From NCBI RefSeq assembly GCF_024137025.1, contig NZ_JAMYJR010000027.1, forward strand, positions 1 through 64,000: a DNA stretch of 64,000 bases, written 5' to 3'. Shown in pieces: positions 43,272 to 52,185 of this stretch. The notes beneath the pieces were generated by a model. The model worked only from the letters and a program-made list of their open reading frames with translations, had not been told where the DNA came from and ran no database searches. The stretch comes from Paractinoplanes aksuensis. Lineage in GTDB: Bacteria; Actinomycetota; Actinomycetes; Mycobacteriales; Micromonosporaceae. Numbering within the stretch: the first letter of the stretch is position 1; each line of letters starts with the position of its first letter. Made by a program: the position numbers and the translations under genes.

Positions 43272-43956
43272 CGGCCGGTCGGTCGAGGTCTGGCTCGGCG
43301 ACGGGACCCGGCGCTCCCTGCGGGTGGTCGCGGTGCTGGCCACCGGCACCGGCAGCAACGGCGTCCATGTGACCGGGCGCAACGCCGGCGGGGCCCCGAC
43401 CGACCACCTGGAACTGTCGTGGCGGCCCGGCACGGACACCGCTGCCGCCGAGGCGGCCGTGCGGGCGGCCCTGGCTCCGTCCGGCGCCCGGGTGCGGACG
43501 GGCGACGACTGGATCGCCGATCAACGGCCCACCGGCAGCCGCCAGACCCTGGCCGGCTACCTGGTGGTGCTGGGCATCGCCCTGATCTACACCGGCATCG
43601 CCGTCGCCACCACGATGGTGATGGCGACCTCGGACCGCGTCGGCGAGACGGCCGTGCTCCGGCTGGTCGGTGCCACGCGACGGCAGGTGGTGCTGTTCGT
43701 GGTGGCCGAGACGCTGGCCGTCGTGGCCGCCGGCGCGATCCTCGGGTTGCTGGTGACCCTGCTGAACCTGCTCGGTCTCTGGGCCGCCCTGGCCGCCCTG
43801 TCGGCGCCGGCCGTCGTCGTCGTGCCGTGGCCGGTCCTCGCCGGCACCTCCCTGGCCTGCGCCGTGATCGCCGCCCTGACGGCCGGGGCGACGACGGTCA
43901 GCGCGCTGAGAAGGCGTCCGAGGACAGGGCGGCGGCCAGCTTGCGGCGGGACGTGA
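43272..43956 (+). pseudogene. FtsX/MacB-type ABC permease, only the C-terminal part
   Basis: An open frame without its own start reads VEVWLGDGTRRSLRVVAVL, then an extracytoplasmic segment and three helices (GYLVVLGIALIYTGIAVAT, VVLFVVAETLAVVAAG, PWPVLAGTSLACAVIAAL), with RLVGATRRQVV between them: the last third of an FtsX-like permease. Several hundred N-terminal residues and the ATPase gene are missing. The junction with the response-regulator remnant lies at about 43262-43272. The tail overlaps the end of the next gene by 59 bases. Confidence 0.7.
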
Positions 43957-46594
43957 TGCCCAGCTTCCGGAAGACCCTCGTCAGGTGGTACTCCACGGTG
44001 GAGGTGCTGAGGAACAGGCGGGCGGCGATCTCGCTGTTGGTCGCGCCGCCCGCGGCGAGCCCGGCCACCTGCCGTTCCTGCGGGGTCAGGTCGCGGTCGG
44101 CGCGGTCGTCCCGGGCCCGGGGCCGCTCGCCGGTGGCCAGCAGTTCGACTCGGGCGCGGTCGGCGAAGGCGGCCGCGCCCATGCGGGTGAACATGTCGTG
44201 GGCGGTGCGCAGTTCGGCCCGGGCGTCGGCCCGGCGGCGGCGCCGACGCAGCCACTCGCCGTACAAAAGGTGGCTGCGGGCCAGTTCGGTGCGGATCCGG
44301 GTCCGGTCGAGCAGCTCGATCGACTCGCGGTAGAGCGGCTCGGCCTGGTCGTCGTCGGCCATCAGGGCGCGGCACCGGGCCAGCAGGCCCAGCCCCCACG
44401 GGGTGCCGCTGACCGGGGCCCGCTCCTCCAGCCGGACCAGGGCCGCCTTGGCCGCCTGGTGGTCACCGCCGCGCAGGCCGGCCTCGACGATCTCGTGCAG
44501 CGAGCGGGTGGCCGCGCCCGGCTTGTCATGCTCCAGCGAGGGCCGCAGGACGGCCAGCGCCTCCGGGTAGCGGCCCAGGCTGATCTCGAGGACGGCCACC
44601 GAGTTGCGGACCAGGCCGTCGAGTGCGGTGGCCCCGGCGGCCAGGGCCCGCACCTCGTCCGCCCGGCCGCGCCAGGCCAGCAACTCGATCCGCTCGACGC
44701 CGCCGAGCACCGGCGGCCCGACCACCCGCGACAGGTCGGCCGACTCGTCCTGCAGCGCCTCGGCCGCGTCGAACCGGCCCGCGCGCAGCTCCCAGGCGAC
44801 CCCGACGGCCAGCGTGGTCCGCAGGGTGCCCAGGGCGCCGCTGCGGCGGTCGTACTCCTCGAGCCGCCGCCACACCCGCCGACCGGCCTGTTCGTCCCAC
44901 AGGTCGTCGGCCGCGAGCACACTGATGACCGCGAGCGGCGGGCCGTCCTCGGCCAAGTCGTCATCGCCGGCCAGAGCGTCCAGCGCGGCCCGCAGCAGCG
45001 GCACCGCGCCCGTGTAGTCGCCGGTCATGCGGGTGGCACAGCCGGTCAGGAACAGGTCCGCGTACGTGGCCCGGCCCGGCGCCGCGCCCCGTGCGGAGCG
45101 GGCCAGCGCGAGCATGGTCGCGTGATCGTCGGTGATCAGGACGGCCTGCATCGCCTCGAACATCATCCGCCGGGCCAGCTCGGGCTCCTCGCCGGCGATC
45201 GACGCGGCCGCCTCCGACAGGATCGCGGGCGCGGCGGCGTAGCGGCCCGCGTACGTCTCGGCCGTCGCCCGGGCCCGCCGGGCCAGCGCCCGCGGCACGG
45301 GCCGGTCGAGGCCGGGCTCGGCCCGGTCGAGCATCCGGCCCGCGGCGTCCGGGTCGCCCAGCACGAGATGGGCCCGGGCCGCCGCGACCAGGCGGGCAGC
45401 CTGCGCGCGGGGATCGGGTGAGAGCTCGGCCGCCCGGGACAGGAACGCGGCCTGCTCGGCGTGACCGCCGCGGGCCCGGGCCCGTTCGGACGCCTGCTCC
45501 AGCTGCGCGGCGACCTGTTCGTCGAGCCCGATCGTGGCCTGCGCACGGTGCCAGGCATGCCGGTCGGGGTCGAGCACCGGGTCGTACGCGGCGGCCAGCG
45601 CGGCGTGGGCGGCCCGCCGGCCGGCCGCGTCGGCGCCGCGATAGACGGCCGACCGGATCAGCGGGTGCCGGAAGTCGAGCGCCGGGGTCAGCAGCCCCTC
45701 GGCCAGCGCCCGGTCGGCGTGGTCGGGCGCGATGCCGAGATGCCCGGCGGCCCGCCACAGCAGCGACGGATTCCCCGGGGGCGCGGCCGCGACGAGCAGC
45801 AGCAGCGACCGGGTTTCCGCCGGGAGCGGCCGGATCCGCTGCCGGAAGTGCGTTTCCAGCCGTACGCCCACCGGCAGCGGCGTGGGCAGCGGCACCATGC
45901 CGGCGAGCTGGCCGGGGGTGAGCGTGCGGGCGAGCTCGGTCAGGGCCAGCGGGTTGCCGCCGGTGCCGGCCACGATGGTCGCGGCCACCGCGCCGTCGAG
46001 GCGGCCGGTCACGGTGGCCGCCAGCAGGTGCCGGGCGTCGTCGTCGGGCAGTCCGGGCAGGGCCAGCGTGGGCAGCCCGCCGACCAGGGCCGGGCCGTCG
46101 TGGCGGGTGGCGAACAGCAGCCCGATGGGCTCGGCGTGCAGCCGGCGGGCGACGAAGGCCAGGGCGTCGGCCGACTCCCGGTCCAGCCATTGCGCGTCGT
46201 CGATCACGCACAGCAGCGGTTCGAGGGTGGACGCCCCGGCCAGCAGGGTGAGCGTGGCCATGCCGACCAGGTAGCGGTCGGCTCCGCCGCCGGCAGTGTG
46301 GCCGAACGCCGTACGCAATGCCTCGCGCTGTGGACCGGGAAGCCCGTCGACGCCGGGCAGCCAGGGCCGCAGCAGCCGGTGCAGGGCCGCGTACCCGAGG
46401 CACATCTCCGGCTCGACCCCGGCCACCGGGACGACCCGCACGTCCGGGCAGCTCGCGGCCACCCGGTCGAGCAGGCTGGTCTTGCCGGTGCCGGGCTCGC
46501 CCACGACGACCACGGTGCCGCTGCGCCCGTCCCGGACTCCGGCCAGAAGTTCCGCCAATACCTGCTGTTCCTGGTGACGGCCGACAAACCCCAT
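43898..46594 (-). CDS. LuxR-family regulator with N-terminal ATPase (LAL type), copy 2
   Basis: 898 residues from the ATG at 46594 (MGFVGRHQEQQVLAEL, the typical start; GGGGGTGG upstream). A GTG at 46636 would add 14 residues. Walker A GEPGTGKTS, Walker B LLCVIDDAQWLD, TPR-like helical middle, and C-terminal GerE HTH (LTPQERQVAGLAAGG, NSEIAARLFLSTSTVEYHLTRVFRKLG). It shares its layout, though not close sequence identity, with the copies at 37664 and 46672. Its targets are unknown; the deleted transporter/two-component locus next to it may have been among them. Confidence 0.85.
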   Translation of the reverse strand: MGFVGRHQEQQVLAELLAGVRDGRSGTVVVVGEPGTGKTSLLDRVAASCPDVRVVPVAGVEPEMCLGYAALHRLLRPWLPGVDGLPGPQREALRTAFGHTAGGGADRYLVGMATLTLLAGASTLEPLLCVIDDAQWLDRESADALAFVARRLHAEPIGLLFATRHDGPALVGGLPTLALPGLPDDDARHLLAATVTGRLDGAVAATIVAGTGGNPLALTELARTLTPGQLAGMVPLPTPLPVGVRLETHFRQRIRPLPAETRSLLLLVAAAPPGNPSLLWRAAGHLGIAPDHADRALAEGLLTPALDFRHPLIRSAVYRGADAAGRRAAHAALAAAYDPVLDPDRHAWHRAQATIGLDEQVAAQLEQASERARARGGHAEQAAFLSRAAELSPDPRAQAARLVAAARAHLVLGDPDAAGRMLDRAEPGLDRPVPRALARRARATAETYAGRYAAAPAILSEAAASIAGEEPELARRMMFEAMQAVLITDDHATMLALARSARGAAPGRATYADLFLTGCATRMTGDYTGAVPLLRAALDALAGDDDLAEDGPPLAVISVLAADDLWDEQAGRRVWRRLEEYDRRSGALGTLRTTLAVGVAWELRAGRFDAAEALQDESADLSRVVGPPVLGGVERIELLAWRGRADEVRALAAGATALDGLVRNSVAVLEISLGRYPEALAVLRPSLEHDKPGAATRSLHEIVEAGLRGGDHQAAKAALVRLEERAPVSGTPWGLGLLARCRALMADDDQAEPLYRESIELLDRTRIRTELARSHLLYGEWLRRRRRRADARAELRTAHDMFTRMGAAAFADRARVELLATGERPRARDDRADRDLTPQERQVAGLAAGGATNSEIAARLFLSTSTVEYHLTRVFRKLGITSRRKLAAALSSDAFSAR

Positions 46595-46671
46595 CGCGGC
46601 ACCACCCCCGGCCTCCAGGGGACCACCCGGCACCACCCGGGCACGCCAGGGAACGACCCTAAGCCGGGGTC

Positions 46672-49425
46672 CTAGGGTTGCCCGCGCAGGGCGTCGGCGA
46701 GCAGCCGGCGCGAGGAGATGCCGAGCTTGGCGTAGATGCGCGACAGGTGGTATTCCACGGTCTTCTGGCTGACGTAGAGCTCGGCCGCGGCCTCCTGGTT
46801 GGTGCGCCCGTTGGCGATGACGTGGGCCACCGACAGTTCACGCTCGGTCAGCGTCAGGGGCCGGCCGGGCTCGCTCTCGGCCGCGGTCAGCCCGGCGGTG
46901 GCCAGGTCTTGCTCGCAGCGCTGCTGAAACGGGACGGCCCGCAGCGGGCTGAAGCGGCGGTGGGCCCGGGTGAGCCAGGTCGCGGCGTCGCGGCGGGAGG
47001 CCGACCCGGTGGCCAGCAGCAGTTTCCCGTGCGCGTGCTCGAGCATGGCCCGGTAGAGGGGCGCGGTGTCGGCGTCGACCTCGACGGTCAGGGCCTGCCG
47101 GTAGACCTCCACCGCGTCGAGGGGGCGGTGGCGCGCCTCGGCCAGCTGGCCGGTGAGCCGGGCGACGACGTCGCGCAGGTAACCGCCGGGGTCGTGCTCG
47201 GCCCGCAGGTCGGTCAGCACGACCTCGGCGTCGTCGAGCCGCCCCTGACCGGTCAGCGCCTCGACCAGCAACGACTGCTGCCACAGCCGGAACGGCTTGA
47301 ACCGCAGGGTGGTCCCGTCGAGCAGCGGCTGCAGCGAGCGGTGCAGGCCGGCGAAGTCGGCCCGGGCCTGGGCCACCGTGGCCGCGGCCAGCGACGAATA
47401 GACGATGTCGGGCGGGGACCCGAAGGTCTGCACGATGTCCGACAGCTCGTCGAGGCGGCCCTCGGCCCGCTGCCACTCGCCCCGGCCGGCGTCGACGCAG
47501 ACCGCGGCGAACCGGCCCGCCGCGTCGAAGGCCAGCTGGTCCTGGGAAGCGGCGACGGCCCGGGCCCGGTCGGCCGCGGACTCGCTCTCGTCCCACTCGC
47601 CGGCCAGGTAGTGCACGACCGATTGCAGGGCCAGCGTGGCCGGGCCGAGCCGGGAGCTCGCGCCCTGCTGGTCGCGCACGGCAACGGTCCGCAGGTCGGC
47701 CCGGGCCTCGGGCAGCCGGCCCAGGAACAGCCGCATCACCCCGCGGGTGGCCAGCGTGTCGAGGCTGTCGTCACGGACGTCGACGCCGGCCACGGGCAGG
47801 TGGGCCAGATCGGCCAGCGCCGCGCGCGGACCCTGGTCCCACATCCGCCCGGTGGCGACCAGGGCCCGGGCCAGGTCGGTGGTGGCCGGGTCGAGGTCGC
47901 CGAGGGCCAGGGTCCGGCCGGCGATCTCGACCGTGTCGGCGCCCCGGCCGCTCGCGATGGTGATCTGGGCCAGGAACAGGCCGGCCAGGGCGGCGACCCA
48001 GCCCGCGCCGGCCTCGCGCCAGGCCTCGTTCAGGTGCTCCTCGGCGGTGGGGATCCGGCCCGTCATCATGTCCATGATCCCCAGGACACAGCTGCGCAAC
48101 GGCCCCGGCGCGCAGTCCTCGACCTGTGGCCGCAGCGGCAGCGTGCGGTCGGCCCGCAAGGTCAGCAACGACTGCGCGCACGAGGTGAGCAGCCGCCGTT
48201 CCCGGTCGTCGCGGCCGGGCGACAGGGCCGAGGCCCAGCCCAGCCGGGTGGCGGCGATGGCGTTGCGCCCGGCCGCGGCCTCCTGCAGGCCGGACTGCTC
48301 GAGTTCGGCCGCCAGGGTCTCGTCGGTGGTGGTCGCGGCCGCGACCCGGTGGCTCCAGCTCACGGCCGTGCCGACCAGGTCGGCCGCGCCGGCGTGCAGG
48401 GCGCGCCGCCGCTCCGGGCTGAGCGCGTCGTAGATGGCATCCCGTTGCAGGGCGTGGACCAGGGCGACCGGGCTCTGCGGCTCGTTCGGCCACCACACGG
48501 CGAGACCACCGCTCAGCGCCGGCCCGAGCGCGTGGGCCGGGTCGGGCACCCCGGCCAGGCGACCGGCCGTGACCAGCGGTGTGCGGGCGTCCAGCACGGC
48601 CAGCGCGTCGAGCAGTTCGCGGGACTCGGCCGGCAGCCGGTCGAGCTGGGCGTTGATGGCCACCAGCAGCGAGCGCGGCACCGGCCAGCGCCGCAGGCCG
48701 TCGTCGCGCAGCATCTCGGCCGGCACTTCGGTCAGCACCGTGCGCAGGTGCAGCGGGTGGCCGCCGGTGTAGTCGTGCAGCCGGTCGCTCAGCCCCGGGG
48801 TCAGCGGCCCCTCGATCATGGCCCGGGTCAACCGGGCCACCTCGTCGCCGGCCAGTCCGTTCAGGTCGATGCGGGTCGTGCGGTCCGAGGAGCGCAGCAG
48901 CCGGTCCAGCGACTCGTCGGCCGATCCGCCGGCGGGGCGGGTGGCCAGGACGGTCAGGACGTGGTCGGACCACAGGCGGCGCAGGACGAAGCTCAGCGCC
49001 TGCGTCGACTGCCGGTCGGCCCACTGCAGATCGTCCACGACCACGGCCACCGGGCGCCCGGCCGGTTGCAGCTCGCCCAGCAGGAGCAGCAGCTGGCCGC
49101 CGATGACGTGCGGGGTCGAGGCGGCCGCGGGTTCGGCCAGCAGCGGGAAGCGGGCCAGTACGGACGGGTCGGCCCGCCGGGTCAGTTGGCCGATCACGCC
49201 GTACGGGAAATCGGTCTCGGACGCGTCGGCCGTCGCCCACAGGATGGTGAAATCGTCGAGCGACGCCGAAAAATGGCGTAACAGGGCGCTCTTGCCGATG
49301 CCGGCCTCACCCTCGACGACAGCCAACCGGGAGCCGCCGGCCCGCACCTCGTCGGCGCAGGCCCGCAGGCGCTCCGCCTCGCCCGCGCGGCCGACGAACA
49401 GCGGCGTGGCCTCCCCGCTGGTCAC
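46672..49425 (-). CDS. LuxR-family regulator with N-terminal ATPase (LAL type), copy 3
   Basis: 917 residues, GTG start at 49425, with TAAGGT 6 nt upstream (leaderless). Walker A GEAGIGKSA, Walker B VAVVVDDLQWAD, long helical-repeat region, C-terminal GerE HTH (LTERELSVAHVIANG, NQEAAAELYVSQKTVEYHLSRIYAKLG). It is transcribed in the same direction as copy 2, with 77 bp between them. It is divergent from the alpha/beta-hydrolase/SDR pair, which is its most likely target by position. Confidence 0.9.
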   Translation of the reverse strand: MTSGEATPLFVGRAGEAERLRACADEVRAGGSRLAVVEGEAGIGKSALLRHFSASLDDFTILWATADASETDFPYGVIGQLTRRADPSVLARFPLLAEPAAASTPHVIGGQLLLLLGELQPAGRPVAVVVDDLQWADRQSTQALSFVLRRLWSDHVLTVLATRPAGGSADESLDRLLRSSDRTTRIDLNGLAGDEVARLTRAMIEGPLTPGLSDRLHDYTGGHPLHLRTVLTEVPAEMLRDDGLRRWPVPRSLLVAINAQLDRLPAESRELLDALAVLDARTPLVTAGRLAGVPDPAHALGPALSGGLAVWWPNEPQSPVALVHALQRDAIYDALSPERRRALHAGAADLVGTAVSWSHRVAAATTTDETLAAELEQSGLQEAAAGRNAIAATRLGWASALSPGRDDRERRLLTSCAQSLLTLRADRTLPLRPQVEDCAPGPLRSCVLGIMDMMTGRIPTAEEHLNEAWREAGAGWVAALAGLFLAQITIASGRGADTVEIAGRTLALGDLDPATTDLARALVATGRMWDQGPRAALADLAHLPVAGVDVRDDSLDTLATRGVMRLFLGRLPEARADLRTVAVRDQQGASSRLGPATLALQSVVHYLAGEWDESESAADRARAVAASQDQLAFDAAGRFAAVCVDAGRGEWQRAEGRLDELSDIVQTFGSPPDIVYSSLAAATVAQARADFAGLHRSLQPLLDGTTLRFKPFRLWQQSLLVEALTGQGRLDDAEVVLTDLRAEHDPGGYLRDVVARLTGQLAEARHRPLDAVEVYRQALTVEVDADTAPLYRAMLEHAHGKLLLATGSASRRDAATWLTRAHRRFSPLRAVPFQQRCEQDLATAGLTAAESEPGRPLTLTERELSVAHVIANGRTNQEAAAELYVSQKTVEYHLSRIYAKLGISSRRLLADALRGQP

Positions 49426-49431
49426 CGGTCG

Positions 49432-49437
49432 ACCTTA
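49432..49437 (-). promoter_or_regulatory. Leaderless -10 box TAAGGT
   Basis: On the minus strand TAAGGT stands 6 nt before the GTG at 49425 of the third LuxR-type gene. Same layout as the boxes at 11303, 12089, 28786, 34680 and 37651. Confidence 0.45.
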
Positions 49438-49461
49438 GGAACCCCCGGTTCACCGGCGCAA

Positions 49462-49473
49462 GGAGCGCTCCCA
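49462..49473. promoter_or_regulatory. GGAGCGCTCCC palindrome (CebR-like operator)
   Basis: GGAGCGCTCCCA matches 12 of 14 positions of the CebR/CelR operator. It lies in the divergent promoter region between the LuxR-type gene and the alpha/beta-hydrolase, 54 nt before the latter's start. Compare the sites at 28721 and 59476. Confidence 0.45.
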
Positions 49474-49526
49474 GACTGTGGTCTTTCCCTGATGCGATCT
49501 GCCCGTACGGCTGGTGTTCTGCCCCC

Positions 49527-50318
49527 ATGACTACACCGGTTGTCTTCATCCACGGTCTGTGGCTGCACGCCACCTCCTGGGAACCCTGGATCGAGTTGTT
49601 CCGGGCCGAGGGGTACGCACCGATCGCCCCCGGCTGGCCCGGCGACCCCGACACGGTGGCCGAGGCCCGCGAGACCCCCGAGAGCATCGCCGACCACGGC
49701 ATCGACGACGTGGTCGAGCACTTCGCGAAGATCATCCGCACCCTGGACGAGGCCCCGATCCTCATCGGCCACTCGTTCGGCGGCATGATCGCCCAGAAGC
49801 TGCTCGGGCAGGACCTGGCCCGGGCCGCCGTCGCCATCGACGCCGCCCAGATCAAGGGCGTGCTGCCGCTGCCGCTGTCCGCGCTGCGGGCCACCCTGCC
49901 GGTGTTCAAGAACCCGGCCAACAAGCACCGCGCGGTGTCGCTGACCGCCGAGCAGTTCCGGTTCGCGTTCGGCAACGCGATCCCCCAGGCCGAGTCGGAC
50001 GCGCTGTTCGAGCAGTGGACGATCCCGGCCCCCGGCAAGCCGCTGTTCGAGGCGGCCGCGGCCAACTTCGACCCGCACTCCCCGGCCAAGGTCGACACGG
50101 CCAACCAGTCCCGCGGCCCGCTGCTGCTGATGACCGGGGGCAAGGACCACACGGTGCCGGAGTCGGTCACCCGGGCCACGCTCAAGCAGTACCGGCACTC
50201 CGAGGCCGTCACCGACATCACCGAGTTCCCCGACCGCGGCCACTCGCTGACCATCGACAGCGGCTGGCGCGAGGTCGCCGGCACCGCGCTGACCTGGCTG
50301 CGGCAGCAGGGCCTCTGA
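49527..50318 (+). CDS. Alpha/beta-hydrolase (cytoplasmic esterase/lipase-like)
   Basis: 263 residues. The strand-turn VVFIHGLWLH supplies the oxyanion region, GHSFGG the nucleophile Ser, a late LLLMTGGKDHTVP the Asp region and FPDRGHSLTID the catalytic His. No signal peptide. The stop overlaps the start of the SDR gene (TGATG), so both are made together. The substrate is unknown; the family includes small-molecule esterases and C-C hydrolases. Confidence 0.85.
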   Translation: MTTPVVFIHGLWLHATSWEPWIELFRAEGYAPIAPGWPGDPDTVAEARETPESIADHGIDDVVEHFAKIIRTLDEAPILIGHSFGGMIAQKLLGQDLARAAVAIDAAQIKGVLPLPLSALRATLPVFKNPANKHRAVSLTAEQFRFAFGNAIPQAESDALFEQWTIPAPGKPLFEAAAANFDPHSPAKVDTANQSRGPLLLMTGGKDHTVPESVTRATLKQYRHSEAVTDITEFPDRGHSLTIDSGWREVAGTALTWLRQQGL

Positions 50319-51082
50319 TGGCGTCCCGCACGGCGATCGTCACAGGCGCCAGCCGCGGTATCGGGCTCGCTGTCACGGCTGCCCTGGCCGCCGACGGTTT
50401 CACGGTGACGGCGGTGTCGAAGGGCGGATCACCCGAGCTGAAGGCCCTCGAGGACACCGGCCGGGTGCTCCCGGTGCTGGCCGACCTCACCGATCCGCAG
50501 GCCCCCGACGAGATCCTCGCCGCCCTGGACCAGGTGGACGTGCTGGTCAACAACGTCGGCGCGGTGCGGCCGCGCACCGGCGGGTTCCTGTCGGTGACCG
50601 ACGCCGACTGGGCGGCGACACTCGACATCAACCTGCTGACCACCGTCCGCATGACCCGGGCCGTGCTGCCCCGGATGGTCGAGCGCGGCGCGGGCAGCAT
50701 CGTCACCGTCGGCTCGGTCAACGCCGTCCTGCCGGACCCGCTGGTGATCGACTACAGCGCGGCCAAGGCGGCGCTGGCCAGCCTGTGCAAGTCACTGTCC
50801 AAGGAGTACGGGCCGTCGGGCATCCGGGTCAACACGGTCAGCCCGGGCCCGGTCGCCACGGCGTTGTGGCTGGGCGGGGGCGGGGTCGCCGACTCGGTCG
50901 CGAAGGCCACGGGCGCCGACCCGAAGGCTGTCGCCGCCCAAGCCGCGAGCCAGTCGGTGACCGGCCGCTTCACCCGCCCCGAGGAGGTCGCCGACCTCGT
51001 CGTCTACCTGGCCGGCGACAAGGCCGCGAACATCACCGGCTCGAACTTCGCCATCGACGGCGGCCTCGTCAGCACCATCTAG
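50318..51082 (+). CDS. Short-chain dehydrogenase/reductase
   Basis: 254 residues. Nucleotide motif TGASRGIG, NNVG at the central strand, catalytic Ser in VTVGSVNA, YSAAK (Tyr and Lys), and the C-terminal ITGSNFAIDGG seen in classical FabG-like SDRs. NADP use is likely from the residues after the motif. Translationally coupled to the hydrolase upstream. The physiological substrate cannot be told. Confidence 0.9.
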   Translation: MASRTAIVTGASRGIGLAVTAALAADGFTVTAVSKGGSPELKALEDTGRVLPVLADLTDPQAPDEILAALDQVDVLVNNVGAVRPRTGGFLSVTDADWAATLDINLLTTVRMTRAVLPRMVERGAGSIVTVGSVNAVLPDPLVIDYSAAKAALASLCKSLSKEYGPSGIRVNTVSPGPVATALWLGGGGVADSVAKATGADPKAVAAQAASQSVTGRFTRPEEVADLVVYLAGDKAANITGSNFAIDGGLVSTI

Positions 51083-51093
51083 GGGGTTCTCTC

Positions 51094-51250
51094 GTGTCAG
51101 ATCTGCCTTCCTGGTTCCTGGGCGGCCAGGTCAAAGTCCTCGTGCCCGGCCAGGCCGCCCACGGACCCCGCGGCGTGGCCCACAGCTATCTGGTACGAAC
51201 GGCCCCAGGGCCGGCCGCTGCGGCTCGGGCACGCCTGGTCGGCCGCCGGC
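51094..51250 (+). pseudogene. Cupin-domain protein remnant with internal deletion
   Basis: A GTG at 51094, 12 nt after the SDR stop and behind GGGGG, starts VSDLPSWFLGGQVKVLVPG, a cupin-like N-terminus. It then jumps to GPRGVAHSYLVRTAPG, which is the second cupin motif (PRG..H). The first His-rich motif between them is missing, and beyond about 51200 the frame is no longer protein-like. It was probably the third gene of the hydrolase/SDR operon. Confidence 0.45.
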
Positions 51251-51591
51251 CCGCACACGGCGGCCATCCTGCGCGCCTGCTCGCGCACCGTGGCCACCGG
51301 GTCAGCGGTCACCGACACCGTGTTGTGCCACTCCCCCGGCGCGCCCGACCGCGAGACCAGAATCTTCTCGATCTCGTACATGCGGTTGTTGTAGGCGTCC
51401 TCGGACGGCTCGTTCCAGAACGGCGCGAACCCGTCGTAGGTCGCGCGCCCCTGCAGCAGCAGGTCACTGCCGGCGAGCAACGCGGTCCGGTATTTCGCGG
51501 CCGCATCGTCGAAGTACGGCAGCGACCATTTCTCCGGGTTCTCCTGAACTCCGTCTAGCGACACGTACATGGTGGCGATGACCTTGCGCAT
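51210..51591 (-). pseudogene. RibD C-terminal / dihydrofolate-reductase-like protein, 3' truncated
   Basis: ATG at 51591 with GGAAGG upstream reads MRKVIATMYVSLDGVQENPEKW, then LLLQGRATYDGFAPFW and KILVSRSGAPGEWHNT, the first two thirds of a RibD_C reductase. After VATVREQARRMA (about 51270) the expected last strand and helix are replaced by unrelated sequence running antisense to the cupin remnant. The 3' end given is approximate. Both neighbouring genes lost their ends at one junction. Confidence 0.6.
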
Positions 51592-51702
51592 GGGATGGCT
51601 TCCTTCCGTTTCGCGTCGGCCCTCACTCTGCCCGGATCGCCGCCGCCATGGAACGTACTGCCTGGTCATGCCCCCTATGCCCGCTCGGCACAGGGGGCAG
51701 GA

Positions 51703-52113
51703 TCAGCGGGAGACCATGCCCATCGAGCTCGCCACATCGTTCGGCAGCGCGGTGTGGATGTTGAAGTCCACGATCTGCCCAGCATTGATCTTCATCAGCT
51801 TCCGCCCCGTGCTGAAGCCCCCGTCCTCGTACACATAAACCGGGTACGGAGCCCGGTTGTAGATCGACGACACCGAGTCGTTGAGGTTGGCGCCGTTGGT
51901 GTACGTGTAGAACCGGAAGTCGGCGATCCCGTTGCCCGGCGCCAGATCCCGGAACACCCTGGTCGAGCCCTTCAGCCCCCAGTCCTGGTAGAGGCACACC
52001 TCCGACGCCCGGCAGGCGTACGCGGCCTGCGCCGCCGACGGCAGAACCGCCATCGAGGTGCCAACCGTCAGTGCCGTCACCACGGCACCCGTGATCGCAG
52101 TGCGCTTCTTCAC
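51703..52113 (-). CDS. Small secreted peptidase-inhibitor I36 / crystallin-like protein
   Basis: 136 residues from the GTG at 52113, with AGGGAGA 6 nt upstream. A signal peptide ends near AAQAA. The mature part of about 100 residues has two Cys (ACRASEVCLYQDW) and the Greek-key pattern YQDWGLKG, VYVYEDGGFSTG typical of the I36/gamma-crystallin-like inhibitors of streptomycetes. It may protect secreted proteins or bind surfaces; the exact target is unknown. Monocistronic. Confidence 0.8.
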   Translation of the reverse strand: MKKRTAITGAVVTALTVGTSMAVLPSAAQAAYACRASEVCLYQDWGLKGSTRVFRDLAPGNGIADFRFYTYTNGANLNDSVSSIYNRAPYPVYVYEDGGFSTGRKLMKINAGQIVDFNIHTALPNDVASSMGMVSR

Positions 52114-52185
52114 TCGAGTTCTCCCTGCAAGTAGGTTCGCCACCGACGCTAATGACCACCTGTGGAAGAACTCTTGACCGCGCTT

